Shown piece by piece: positions 34,627 to 43,804 of a DNA stretch of 64,000 bases. The DNA comes from Ligaoa zhengdingensis. Lineage in GTDB: Bacteria; Bacillota; Clostridia; Oscillospirales; Ruminococcaceae. Numbering within the stretch: the stretch's first letter is position 1; every line of letters begins with the position of its first letter. The notes under the pieces are model-generated. The model was not told the DNA's origin and made no database searches. It saw only the letters and a program-made list of their open reading frames with translations. The translations under genes were made by a program, and so were the position numbers. The stretch covers positions 36,119 to 100,118 of the forward strand of contig NZ_JACRST010000009.1 of the NCBI RefSeq assembly GCF_014384885.1, in the 5' to 3' direction.

Positions 34627-34794
34627 GGAGGATACCTCTTTGTGATCAAAAGATGTGGATCAGAAGCTATCTTTAGTATAGGAAAGATGAGGGAAACTTG
34701 TCAACTTTTTATAATTTTTGATGGATGGCCCACGCTCATTTCTGCGCTGTCAGCGCGGATGAGAATAAAAGAGAAAGCAAAAGGAGGAAATCCA

Positions 34795-37700
34795 ATGAAA
34801 CGGAGGACTGGGAAATGGCTTGCCTGCTGCCTGGCGATATGCTTGGCGTCGAGCAATCTGACCATGGCCTGGGCGCAAGCCGACGGATTGGACGCCACAG
34901 AATTGGCGCCGCAAATCCATGAGGCGGCTGCGGCTGAAATGCAGATTTCGCAAACATCAGCGCAGATCGAATATCTGGATATGCAGGAGGTGGTGTCGTC
35001 GGTTGTTGCGGACAATACGGCGACTGACGAGGGGTTTCTAGTCGAAAATGTGCTGGATGGCGATCCCGCCACAATTTGGCACACCGAGTATTCCATGGAG
35101 GAAGACGCGGACGGAAATCCAATTGTTCCCACGGAGTTTCCCCATTGGTTGGAATTCGTACTCCACGAGCCGATCCAGATGGATGTCATCCGCTATGAGC
35201 CGAGAGGAGATAACGCCTATTATCCCCACTACATAAAGGGTTACGAAATTTACCTGAGCGAAAGCGCGGACGGGGAATATGGCGATCAACCGGATTACAG
35301 TGGAGAACTAGCGCAACAGGATCGGGAAATTGTGTTTGAACAGACAGAAACAGCCGCTAAGCTCAAGCTGGTGTTTTTATCCAAGCATCACGAAATTTCC
35401 GATTATGATCCGATCAGCATGTCGGTCGGCGAAATCCAATTCGGCGTGGCTGGCGGCGAGACCCCGTCCCCTGCTGAAGACGCCGTTGTGGCGCTGCCGC
35501 AGAGCGGGTTTGCAGTGGAAGCCAGCAGCAGCGGCGGCGACGCTTACAGCGCCGGCAAGGCGATCGATGGCGACGCGATGACCCTGTGGCACGGCCAATG
35601 GGATGGAACAGAACCTCTGCCCTACTGGATTTCCCTCTGTCTGGATCAGGATGCCGCTGAGGATTTCGCGGTCGAATCGGTGTCGATCACCCACCGCAAG
35701 GATGCGGGGGCGAACCCGGACCATCCGGCTGTCACGGGCGTCAAGGTCAACCTTTACGTGAGCAGCGACGGCCAGACCTGGGGCGACCCGGTCGTGAGCG
35801 ACTATGCTTTGGACAACGGCAAGGGCGTCACCACCAAAGTCCCGGTCAACGCCTACGGACGGTACGTTAAAGTCGAGGGCGCCAACAACAATTTCATGGC
35901 GATCGCCGAGCTGGATGCCGCGGTTTACAACACCGATGTGATCGATGTTGAGACGCTGTTCGCCCTCACCAAGCGTGTTGCCGAGGCCAAAGTGCTGGCG
36001 GAGGAATCGGCCGGTCAGGTGGGCGATGATTTTGGACAGTATCCGCAGGCGGCGTATAACCGGTATCTGTCGGCCATCGCGGATGCGGAGCGGGCGCTCG
36101 CCGATAAGAGCGGATTGAGCGAGGCGATCGAAGCGTTGAACGCGGCGACCGATGAATTTTTGGCGTCGGAAAAGCGCTTTACAGCCGATCTGTTCGACGC
36201 GTTGCGCCAGGAGGCGCGCGCCCTCCAGAACAGAACCCAGGCGGGCGAGGAAAACGGCCAGGCTCCGCAGGCGGCCAAGGATGCCTTTGAAAAGGCGATT
36301 GTCGCCGCAGAACAGATCGACCTTTCGGGCTATGTCACCGAGGAACAGCTCGCGGAGCTGTTTGCGGATTATCAGTCGCTCAAGCAAGCGATGGCGGCGT
36401 TCCGTTCGCAGATTATAGTGATCAGCGAAGATGATGTGATGAGCATCGCCGGAACCTGGCAGTTCCGCGAGGGAGCAATTGAGGAGAGCGGGGAATACAC
36501 CGACACCATCGAGCTGCCCGGCAGCACCGACGAGGCGGGCCTGGGGCACGACAACCGGCAAAACATCAGCCCCAAGCACCTCAACCGTGATACCATGCTG
36601 ATCGGGCTGGCCACCTATGAGCGCACCATCCAGGTGCCCGCCGATTGGGCCGGAAAAACGGTCACCCTGAACCTGGAACGCACTAAAAAAACCAAGGTTC
36701 AGATCGACGGCCAAATGGTCGGGCCGCAACAACTCAGCCTGACCACGCCCCATGTTTATGATGTCACCGCATTTTTGAAACCCGGTGAAACCCAGACCCT
36801 CACCATCGAGGTGAACAACGACGAAACTGGGCTGCCGATTTCGATTTTTGACACCTTTTTCAACACCGCGCCAGATAGCACCGACCGCGCGTGGTGCCAT
36901 CAGGTCAGCGAATATACCCAGACAAACTGGAACGGCATCGTGGGCAAAATGGAGCTGAAGGCGACTCCATCGGTCCACATCACCGACTTCCAGATCCGTC
37001 CCAACAGCGACCTGAAAAGCGCCGCCGTGACCCTGCGGATTGAGCGCGCATCGGCCGATTATGCAGTTAACGGCACGGTATCCCTCTCGGCGGAAAGTTT
37101 TAACCACGAGGGTGAACCGCACCGCGCCGAACCGCAGGAGATTTCCTTCGCGTTTGCGGCAAGCGAGACGGTAACCGGCGTGAAATACAACTATCAGATG
37201 GGCAACGATGTAAAACTCTGGGACGAGTTCACCCCCAACCTGTACACCATGAAGGCGGTTCTCACCACCGAACAGGATGAAAACAACGAGCCTAGCTGCA
37301 CCATTGAAGAACGCGAGTTCGGTATGCGCCGGCTTACTGTGATCGATTCCAACGGCGGCCGTCAGTTCCTGATCAATGATAAGGTCGTCATGATGCGCGG
37401 CGAGATCAACTGCGCTGCGTTCCCCAAAACCGGTTATGCTCCGATGGAGCTTGAGGAATGGATGAAGATCATGCAGACCTACAAGGACTACGGTATCAAC
37501 CACGTCCGTTTCCACACCTGGGTTCCGCCGGAGGCAGCGTTCAAAGCGGCCGACCGCCTGGGCCTCTACCTCAACTTTGAGCTTCCCAACTGGAGCTACA
37601 GCATGTTCGGCGAGGAAGTAAACGGCAAGCCCTCGGGCGAAGCCTACTACCAGGAGGACACCAAAAAGATCTTCCAGGCCTACCTCAACAGCCCCTCCGC

Positions 37701-40700
37701 TGCGATGATGGCGCTGGGTAACGAGCTGCGCCCCGGTTGGATCTATTACCAGACCTTCCTGGAGTTCTGCGAGAAGCTGGAACCCGATTTGCTTCTCTCG
37801 GATATCGCGGGCCACAGCTATTTCCCTGAAAGCGCGGATTTCGCCGCGAAGCACAATTATGGCTATCTGCCCCACGAGGAGCCCCGCAATACTTGGAATT
37901 ACAACAGCTTTACCAGATCCACGCCGGTTGCGGCGATGGGCCACGAACCCGGCCAGGTACAGGTCTATCCGGACTACGAGGACGAACTTCCCAAGTATGA
38001 GGATGCGGTGCTCAAGCCCCGCAACCTCGAATATTTCTGGGATATTCTGAAGAGCGCCGGAATCGGCGATATGTCCGGCAAATTCAGCGATGCAACGGGT
38101 AGCCTGTCCGCCATGTTCTACCGCTATTTTGCGGAATCCTACATCCGCACCGATGGCGCAGGCGGCTTCCAGCTGCTCGGCCTGCAGGATTTCCCCGGTC
38201 AGGGCACCGCTCTGGTCGGCATCCTGGACGCTTTCTTAGAGAGCAAAGGCGACATCACCCCTGAGGAGTTCCGTCAGTCCTGCTCCGAACTGGTGGTGTT
38301 GGCCGAGCTAGACAACTTTGTCCTGGAAAACAACCAGCAGCTCTCGGCCAACCTGTTGATCGGCAACTTTGCTGCGAATGGTATCCACACCGGCATCAAT
38401 TGGAGTTTGGAAACCGAGACCGGCGACGTGATCGCAAGCGGCAGCCTGGATGCAAAGGGTGCCCCGCAGGGCGCCAACACCGACTACGGCCGCGTGACCG
38501 CAGACCTGAACGGCGTGGACAAGGCGCAGCGCCTGCTGTTCAAGCTGAGCTTGACCAACGAAGATTATGCGGAGATCGCACCCTATTCGATGGGCAAAAA
38601 CGAGTATGAGATTTGGGTATTCCCCGCAAAAGAGACCATCAACACCGAAGCTCCGGACGACGTGAACATCTACCGCGACTTCAGCCCCCAGGCCGAACAG
38701 GATCTCAAAGCTGGCAAAAAGGTGCTGATCGTTTCGGAGGGAAATACCGCGTCCCTGCCCAAGAGCCGCGCCATCAGCTTCCGTCAGGACTTCTGGAGCC
38801 CGATGTTCCACGGCCCGGTTGCCTCGGAAAGCTCGAATGGATATTCCCTGGGCGTGTACATCGACCAGGAGCATCCCATGTTCCGCGACTTCCCCACCCA
38901 GGAGTTTGCTAACTGGCAATGGTACGGCATCGAACAGGGCGGCGCACGCGGCATGCTGATTAACGGCGCGCCAGTCGATCTCAAACCGATCGTGCAGCCT
39001 ATCTCCACCATTGACCAGCCCGATCGCCTGGCCGCGATCTTTGAAGCCAAGGTGTACGAGGGCAAGCTGATGGTGTCTACCCTGAACCTGCTGGACAAGT
39101 CTGACGCGGCTTCCAAGCAGCTCTTGTCCTCCATGCTTCAATATATGCATAGCGACGACTTTAACCCCACTGTCGATGTGGAGGCGGATTTCCTGAAACA
39201 GCGGTTGCCGACCCAGGAATTGACCGGTATTCAGCTGAGTGGAAATGCCTCGCTGCAGATCGGCGAAACCGCCCAAATCACGGTGAAGGGCGTCAACAGC
39301 AAAGGTCAGGTGGTGGCTCTGCCCGACGGCGCTGCGACCACCTATGAGAGCGCGGATAAGAGCATCGTTACAGTGGACGTTGGCGGCGTTGTCACAGCGG
39401 TTGCCAACGGCATGACGACTGTCACGGCCACTGTGACGGCGGGCGAGACCATTTACACCAACCAATTGGTCGTCACAGTCGGTCAGGCGGAGCTCACCCC
39501 GGTGGATATGACCGGCGTGACCGCTACCGCAACCAGCCAGTTGGATAACGGCACCTACAAGGTTGAAAACGCCATTGACGGCAACCTCAACACCATCTGG
39601 CATTCCGCCTATCAGACAACTTCGCTGCCCCAGTCGGTCACACTGGAGCTGCCTCAGATGACCGAACTGAGCGCGGTGTACGTCTACGCCCGGCCGAACA
39701 ACCCTGGCGGCGGTATCTATCAGGCGTCCATTTTCCTGAGCGACGATGGCCAGAGCTGGCGCCAGGTCGTGGCCGAAGAGGAGTTTAACTATATCAATGA
39801 AAACCGCGTCTTTGCCTTTGACCGGCAGGAGGCCAAATTTATCAAAATCCAGGTGGAGAAATCTCTCACACAGGATAACGCCGCTTCTTTTGCGGAGGTG
39901 AAACTTTACAATGGAGACACCATTGTTTCGGTGGAGAATCCTCCGGCACAGGTTGTGCGTTTTGGCACCGCGCTGGAGAAGATTTTGAAAAACGCACCGC
40001 TGCCAGAAGAGGTGGAGGTATTCTTTGGCGGCGATAAAACTGAGGTGCTGCCGGTAATCTGGAGCGAGGGATACTACAATCCCAACGTTCCAGGGGATTA
40101 TACCTTTACCGGACATATTTACAAAGAGGGCGTGGCCAACTTTAAGAATGTCAAAGCCCTTTACACCATTACAGTGCTGCCCAAAGATGAGACGCGCCCT
40201 CCCAATGTAGAAGAAATGAAAGCGGCAGTCGCGCAGGCGCAAGCGCTGAATCAGGCCGATTACACCGTTGAATCGTGGAGTGTATTGGAAGGATATCTGA
40301 ATGAAGCGGCTAACTTTGGCGCACTGACTGCGGCGACGCAGCACGATGCCGATGTGTTGACCGAAAAGATTCTGGATGCCATGAAAGCGCTGGTGCCCGT
40401 GGACGACACTCCCTCCGACGTAGATAAGACGGCGCTGAAAGCTCTGATCGCGGCGGTCGAAGGAAAATACGACGAGACCCGCTACACCGCAGAGAGCTGG
40501 AAGGCTCTGACCGATGCGCTGAATGCAGCGAAGGCGGTCGTTACCGACGCGGCTGCAACCGAAAGCCAGGTGTTTGAAGCGTACCTCGCGCTGGTAGCGG
40601 CGCGCGACGGCCTGACCTACGCGCCCGACAAGAGCCTGCTTGCGCTGGCGGTCGAGATCGCGGAAGACCTGCTGAAGGACGAGAGCCTGACTGCGGCCAC

Positions 40701-41922
40701 CAAGGAAGCGCTGCAAGCGGCAGTGAACAGCGCGAAAGCGGTGCTGGATAACGCGGACGCGACGCAGGCTGAGATCAACGCCGAGTACGAAGCGGTGATG
40801 ACCAGGATCACCGAGCTGGTGAAGGCGGATAAGACCCTGCTGAGACAGCTGATCGCAATGGCGGAAGAATTGAAAGAAGGAAACTACCGCCCGAGCAGTT
40901 GGGCGAACCTGCAAGCGGTGCTGACCGAGGCGAAGGCAGTGGAAGCAAACGGCAACGCGACCGAGGCGATGATCGCAGAGGCGTGCGACAAGCTGTTTGA
41001 AGCGATCAACGCATTGCAGAGCGAGTTCAACTATGCGGCGATCAACGCAGCGATCAAGCTGGCGAAGGAGATCCTGGCTGACAGCAAGTACGACGAGGCG
41101 AGCAAGGCTGGCCTGGCCGAGCTGGTGGCCAAAGCGGAAGCGCTGTGCGAGAGCGATGAAGCGACCCAGAAAGGTCTCGACGATATGGCAGCGGAGCTGA
41201 CCAGAGCGATTGCGAAGGTGCGCCTCATGCAGGCGGTGGCCGAAGTGAACGGGCTGAACGCGGCGCGATACACGGCGGCGAGCTGGAATGCGGTGCAGGC
41301 AGCGCAGGCGGAAGCGAAAGCGCTGTTGGCGAACGAAAACGCGACGGCAGAAGAGCTGACCGGCGCAGCGACTAAGCTGGCGAACGCAGTGAAGAGCCTG
41401 GTGAAGAAGGGCGGCTCGAGCGGCTCCGTTTCTAAAGTAAGCGACAGCGATTACTGGAACGAGATCATCGAGAAGATCAACAGCACGACCAAAGGCGGCA
41501 CGGTAAACGCGACGCTGGAGAGCGGAGCGATGACGCCGGCGACGGTGATCGATGCAGCGGCGGCGAAGGGTGTCGCGCTGAACATCGAGATCGGCGGAAA
41601 GGCATATCTGCTGAGCAATTACGCGATCGACGCATCCGCAGTGTACTACAGCGCGGCGGAACTGATTGCGATGGCGGACGGCGAGACGGCGGCACAAAGC
41701 GGCGCCATCAGCCTGAACCCGGAGACGGGCGGCGAGGTGGCAGCGACGGTGCCGAACGCGGCGGCGCCTGCTGGCGAAGCGGCCAGTGCGAGCGAGACGA
41801 TCGGCGGCGCGCAGCAAGCGGCGGAGCAGGGCGAGAACCTCTCGGGTCTGTGGCTGCTGGTGCTGACGGCGGCAGGTCTCATTGTAGTTGCCGCATGGAG
41901 AAAGAACCACAAAGCCCATTGA
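34795..41922 (+). CDS. Giant secreted multimodular GH2 glycoside hydrolase
   Basis: The protein has 2,375 residues from the ATG at 34795 (AAGGAGG 7 bases upstream). In order: signal peptide (1-28); two F5/8C discoidin modules (about 65-220 and 232-380); a helical FIVAR-like stretch (380-545); GH2 sugar-binding, Ig-like and TIM-barrel domains (about 549-1170) with the acid/base Glu977 in LGNE; a long unassigned part; an Ig-like Big_2 (1476-1562); a third F5/8C (1570-1710); a Big_4 (1715-1800); FIVAR-like helical repeats (1805-2205); a C-terminal membrane helix (about 2350-2370) and a basic tail. It probably attacks beta-linked host or plant glycans at the cell surface. There is no LPxTG motif, so anchoring is by the helix. 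The exact substrate is unknown. Confidence 0.9.
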   Translation: MKRRTGKWLACCLAICLASSNLTMAWAQADGLDATELAPQIHEAAAAEMQISQTSAQIEYLDMQEVVSSVVADNTATDEGFLVENVLDGDPATIWHTEYSMEEDADGNPIVPTEFPHWLEFVLHEPIQMDVIRYEPRGDNAYYPHYIKGYEIYLSESADGEYGDQPDYSGELAQQDREIVFEQTETAAKLKLVFLSKHHEISDYDPISMSVGEIQFGVAGGETPSPAEDAVVALPQSGFAVEASSSGGDAYSAGKAIDGDAMTLWHGQWDGTEPLPYWISLCLDQDAAEDFAVESVSITHRKDAGANPDHPAVTGVKVNLYVSSDGQTWGDPVVSDYALDNGKGVTTKVPVNAYGRYVKVEGANNNFMAIAELDAAVYNTDVIDVETLFALTKRVAEAKVLAEESAGQVGDDFGQYPQAAYNRYLSAIADAERALADKSGLSEAIEALNAATDEFLASEKRFTADLFDALRQEARALQNRTQAGEENGQAPQAAKDAFEKAIVAAEQIDLSGYVTEEQLAELFADYQSLKQAMAAFRSQIIVISEDDVMSIAGTWQFREGAIEESGEYTDTIELPGSTDEAGLGHDNRQNISPKHLNRDTMLIGLATYERTIQVPADWAGKTVTLNLERTKKTKVQIDGQMVGPQQLSLTTPHVYDVTAFLKPGETQTLTIEVNNDETGLPISIFDTFFNTAPDSTDRAWCHQVSEYTQTNWNGIVGKMELKATPSVHITDFQIRPNSDLKSAAVTLRIERASADYAVNGTVSLSAESFNHEGEPHRAEPQEISFAFAASETVTGVKYNYQMGNDVKLWDEFTPNLYTMKAVLTTEQDENNEPSCTIEEREFGMRRLTVIDSNGGRQFLINDKVVMMRGEINCAAFPKTGYAPMELEEWMKIMQTYKDYGINHVRFHTWVPPEAAFKAADRLGLYLNFELPNWSYSMFGEEVNGKPSGEAYYQEDTKKIFQAYLNSPSAAMMALGNELRPGWIYYQTFLEFCEKLEPDLLLSDIAGHSYFPESADFAAKHNYGYLPHEEPRNTWNYNSFTRSTPVAAMGHEPGQVQVYPDYEDELPKYEDAVLKPRNLEYFWDILKSAGIGDMSGKFSDATGSLSAMFYRYFAESYIRTDGAGGFQLLGLQDFPGQGTALVGILDAFLESKGDITPEEFRQSCSELVVLAELDNFVLENNQQLSANLLIGNFAANGIHTGINWSLETETGDVIASGSLDAKGAPQGANTDYGRVTADLNGVDKAQRLLFKLSLTNEDYAEIAPYSMGKNEYEIWVFPAKETINTEAPDDVNIYRDFSPQAEQDLKAGKKVLIVSEGNTASLPKSRAISFRQDFWSPMFHGPVASESSNGYSLGVYIDQEHPMFRDFPTQEFANWQWYGIEQGGARGMLINGAPVDLKPIVQPISTIDQPDRLAAIFEAKVYEGKLMVSTLNLLDKSDAASKQLLSSMLQYMHSDDFNPTVDVEADFLKQRLPTQELTGIQLSGNASLQIGETAQITVKGVNSKGQVVALPDGAATTYESADKSIVTVDVGGVVTAVANGMTTVTATVTAGETIYTNQLVVTVGQAELTPVDMTGVTATATSQLDNGTYKVENAIDGNLNTIWHSAYQTTSLPQSVTLELPQMTELSAVYVYARPNNPGGGIYQASIFLSDDGQSWRQVVAEEEFNYINENRVFAFDRQEAKFIKIQVEKSLTQDNAASFAEVKLYNGDTIVSVENPPAQVVRFGTALEKILKNAPLPEEVEVFFGGDKTEVLPVIWSEGYYNPNVPGDYTFTGHIYKEGVANFKNVKALYTITVLPKDETRPPNVEEMKAAVAQAQALNQADYTVESWSVLEGYLNEAANFGALTAATQHDADVLTEKILDAMKALVPVDDTPSDVDKTALKALIAAVEGKYDETRYTAESWKALTDALNAAKAVVTDAAATESQVFEAYLALVAARDGLTYAPDKSLLALAVEIAEDLLKDESLTAATKEALQAAVNSAKAVLDNADATQAEINAEYEAVMTRITELVKADKTLLRQLIAMAEELKEGNYRPSSWANLQAVLTEAKAVEANGNATEAMIAEACDKLFEAINALQSEFNYAAINAAIKLAKEILADSKYDEASKAGLAELVAKAEALCESDEATQKGLDDMAAELTRAIAKVRLMQAVAEVNGLNAARYTAASWNAVQAAQAEAKALLANENATAEELTGAATKLANAVKSLVKKGGSSGSVSKVSDSDYWNEIIEKINSTTKGGTVNATLESGAMTPATVIDAAAAKGVALNIEIGGKAYLLSNYAIDASAVYYSAAELIAMADGETAAQSGAISLNPETGGEVAATVPNAAAPAGEAASASETIGGAQQAAEQGENLSGLWLLVLTAAGLIVVAAWRKNHKAH

Positions 41923-41945
41923 TCTCCTGATTCAAGGGCTAAAAA

Positions 41946-41976
41946 GATCCCCGAGGGCATCCTCGGGGATTTTTTG
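41946..41976. terminator. Terminator between the GH2 and GH13 genes
   Basis: ATCCCCGAGG (41947-41956) and CCTCGGGGAT (41961-41970) form a hairpin with a 4-base loop, preceded by an A-run and followed by TTTTT. It serves both convergent genes. Confidence 0.92.
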
Positions 41977-41978
41977 CA

Positions 41979-43643
41979 TCAGCTTTCGTGGAGCATCGCC
42001 ACCGCCTCGTATGGTTGGAGCATGCCCGGCTTGTGTGAACCGCAGTTCGAGATCAATTCTTGGCCGCCTTTGATACTGCCGAACAGGGCGCATGGCTGCG
42101 GATCGCGGGTGAAGTTGCAGGCGACCGTCAGGCGCTGGGCATCCAATCTGCGCTCGTAGGCATAAATAGCGTCGTCGTCCTCAAGTAGGGGCAGGAACTT
42201 TCCGTACACGATAATCGGATATTGCTTGCGCAGGCGGATCAGCTTTTTATAATAATGAAGGACGCTCTCCGGGTCAGCCTCCTCATCCGCCGCGTTGATC
42301 GTCAAATAATTGGGGTTGACCGCGATCCAGGGGGTACTGGTGGTGAAGCCGGCGTTTGGGGTTCTGTTCCACTGCATGGGGGTGCGGGCGTTGTCGCGGC
42401 TCATCGCCCTGAGGTAGTGCAGGATTTCTTCTTCGGTGGCAAGCCCCTGTTCGGTCAGCTCGTGGAAGGCGTTGATGCTCTCGATGTCGCGGTAGTCCCC
42501 GATGCTATGGAAATATGCGTTGGTCATCCCAAGCTCCTCCCCCTGGTAGATGTAGGGGGTACCCTTCATCATGTGCAGGCAGGTGGCCAGCATTTTTGCA
42601 GAGCGCTCCCGCCACAGGGGGCTGTCGTCGCCAAAGCGGGAGACCGCGCGGGGCTGGTCGTGGTTGTCCCAGTAAAGGCTGTTCCAGGCCGTGCCCTCCA
42701 GCCCGGTCTGCCAGCGGTTGAGCACCGCGCGCAGCTCGCGCAGCGGGATTCTGCGGTCGGTCCATTTGCCCAGCTCGCCGCCGCCCAGACCCACGTGCTC
42801 AAAGTGGAACACCATGTTGAGCTCGCCGGCGTCCTCGCCCGCGTAGCGCCTCGCATCCTCCACTGTGGCGCCGCCCGTCTCACCCACGGTCATCAGGTCG
42901 TAGCGGGAGAGCACCCGCCGGTTCATCTCTTGCAAATACTCGTGCACATGCGGGCCGTTGCAGCAGCTCGGGCCGGTGTCCCCGTAGAGGCCGTCCACCG
43001 GGCCGTCAGGCAGCGCCGGATCTTTGGATATCATGCTGATCACATCCATCCGAAAGCCGTCGATCCCCTTGTCGCACCACCAGGTCATCATGTCGTAGAC
43101 TTCGTTTCGCACCTTGGGATTGTCCCAGTTGAGGTCGGGCTGCTTTTTGGAGAACAGATGCAGATAGTACATGCCGCTCGCTTCGTCGTATTCCCAGGCC
43201 GGACCGCTGAAGAACGACCCCCAGTTGTTGGGCGGGCCGCCTTTTTTGCCCTCCCGCCAGATGTAATAGTCGCGGTAGGGGCTGTCGGCAGAACGCCTGC
43301 TTTCCACAAACCACGGGTGTTCGTCCGAGGTGTGGTTGACCACCAGGTCCATCACAATTTTGAGCCCGCGTTTGTGCGCCTCGGCGAGCAGCCGGTCGAA
43401 GTCCTCCATCGTTCCAAAATCAGCCATGATCGCCTTGTAGTCGGAGATGTCATAGCCGTTGTCGTCGTTGGGGGATTGATAGACCGGAGACAGCCAGAGC
43501 ACGTCCACCCCCAGGTCGCGAAGATAATCGAGGTGTTCAGTGATGCCGTTCAGATCGCCTATGCCGTCTCCGTTGCTGTCCGCAAAGCTGCGGGGATAAA
43601 TTTGATAGACGACGCTCTCCTTCCACCACGCCTTTTTTTCCAT
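41979..43643 (-). CDS. GH13 alpha-glucosidase, oligo-1,6-glucosidase-like
   Basis: The protein has 554 residues and is cytosolic (no signal peptide). It starts with WWKESVVYQIYPRSFADSNGDGIGDL, typical of GH13 subfamily 31. Catalytic residues are the nucleophile Asp200 (GFRMDVI), acid/base Glu255 (VGETG) and Asp329 (DNHDQP). Val201 just after the nucleophile is the residue linked to alpha-1,6 specificity in this group, where alpha-1,4 enzymes have Ala. It should release glucose from isomaltose-type oligosaccharides; trehalose-6-phosphate hydrolase is a less likely alternative. Confidence 0.9.
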   Translation of the reverse strand: MEKKAWWKESVVYQIYPRSFADSNGDGIGDLNGITEHLDYLRDLGVDVLWLSPVYQSPNDDNGYDISDYKAIMADFGTMEDFDRLLAEAHKRGLKIVMDLVVNHTSDEHPWFVESRRSADSPYRDYYIWREGKKGGPPNNWGSFFSGPAWEYDEASGMYYLHLFSKKQPDLNWDNPKVRNEVYDMMTWWCDKGIDGFRMDVISMISKDPALPDGPVDGLYGDTGPSCCNGPHVHEYLQEMNRRVLSRYDLMTVGETGGATVEDARRYAGEDAGELNMVFHFEHVGLGGGELGKWTDRRIPLRELRAVLNRWQTGLEGTAWNSLYWDNHDQPRAVSRFGDDSPLWRERSAKMLATCLHMMKGTPYIYQGEELGMTNAYFHSIGDYRDIESINAFHELTEQGLATEEEILHYLRAMSRDNARTPMQWNRTPNAGFTTSTPWIAVNPNYLTINAADEEADPESVLHYYKKLIRLRKQYPIIVYGKFLPLLEDDDAIYAYERRLDAQRLTVACNFTRDPQPCALFGSIKGGQELISNCGSHKPGMLQPYEAVAMLHES

Positions 43644-43752
43644 GAATACGCCTTCTTTCTGTTTGATCGCTTCGGGGACACGCCCCGCCGCTGTTTATTG
43701 TGCGCAGTGGGTGGCGGCAAAACACATCAGAGCGGTAAAAAAGCGCGGAAAC

Positions 43753-43781
43753 TTGCAAAAAACTGCCGGATACGGTATGAT
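43753..43781 (+). promoter_or_regulatory. Promoter for the radical SAM pair
   Basis: TTGCAA (43753-43758), 17-base spacer, TATGAT (43776-43781), 24 bases before the proposed TTG start. Confidence 0.6.
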
Positions 43782-43804
43782 AAATAAGTTTTAGGATACC
43801 AATA

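Noticed and set aside
35377..37944. An 855-codon antisense frame opposite the GH2 catalytic region
   Set aside because: Same cause as above; no motif and no start signal.
38308..41919. An antisense open frame of 1,203 codons opposite the GH2 gene
   Set aside because: It is produced by the GC-rich codon pattern of the real gene. The translation has no recognisable domain, no ribosome site and runs of Arg/His/Gln.
41850..41922. Sortase LPxTG signal at the end of the GH2 protein
   Set aside because: The C-terminus has a membrane helix and a basic tail but no LPxTG or similar motif before it.
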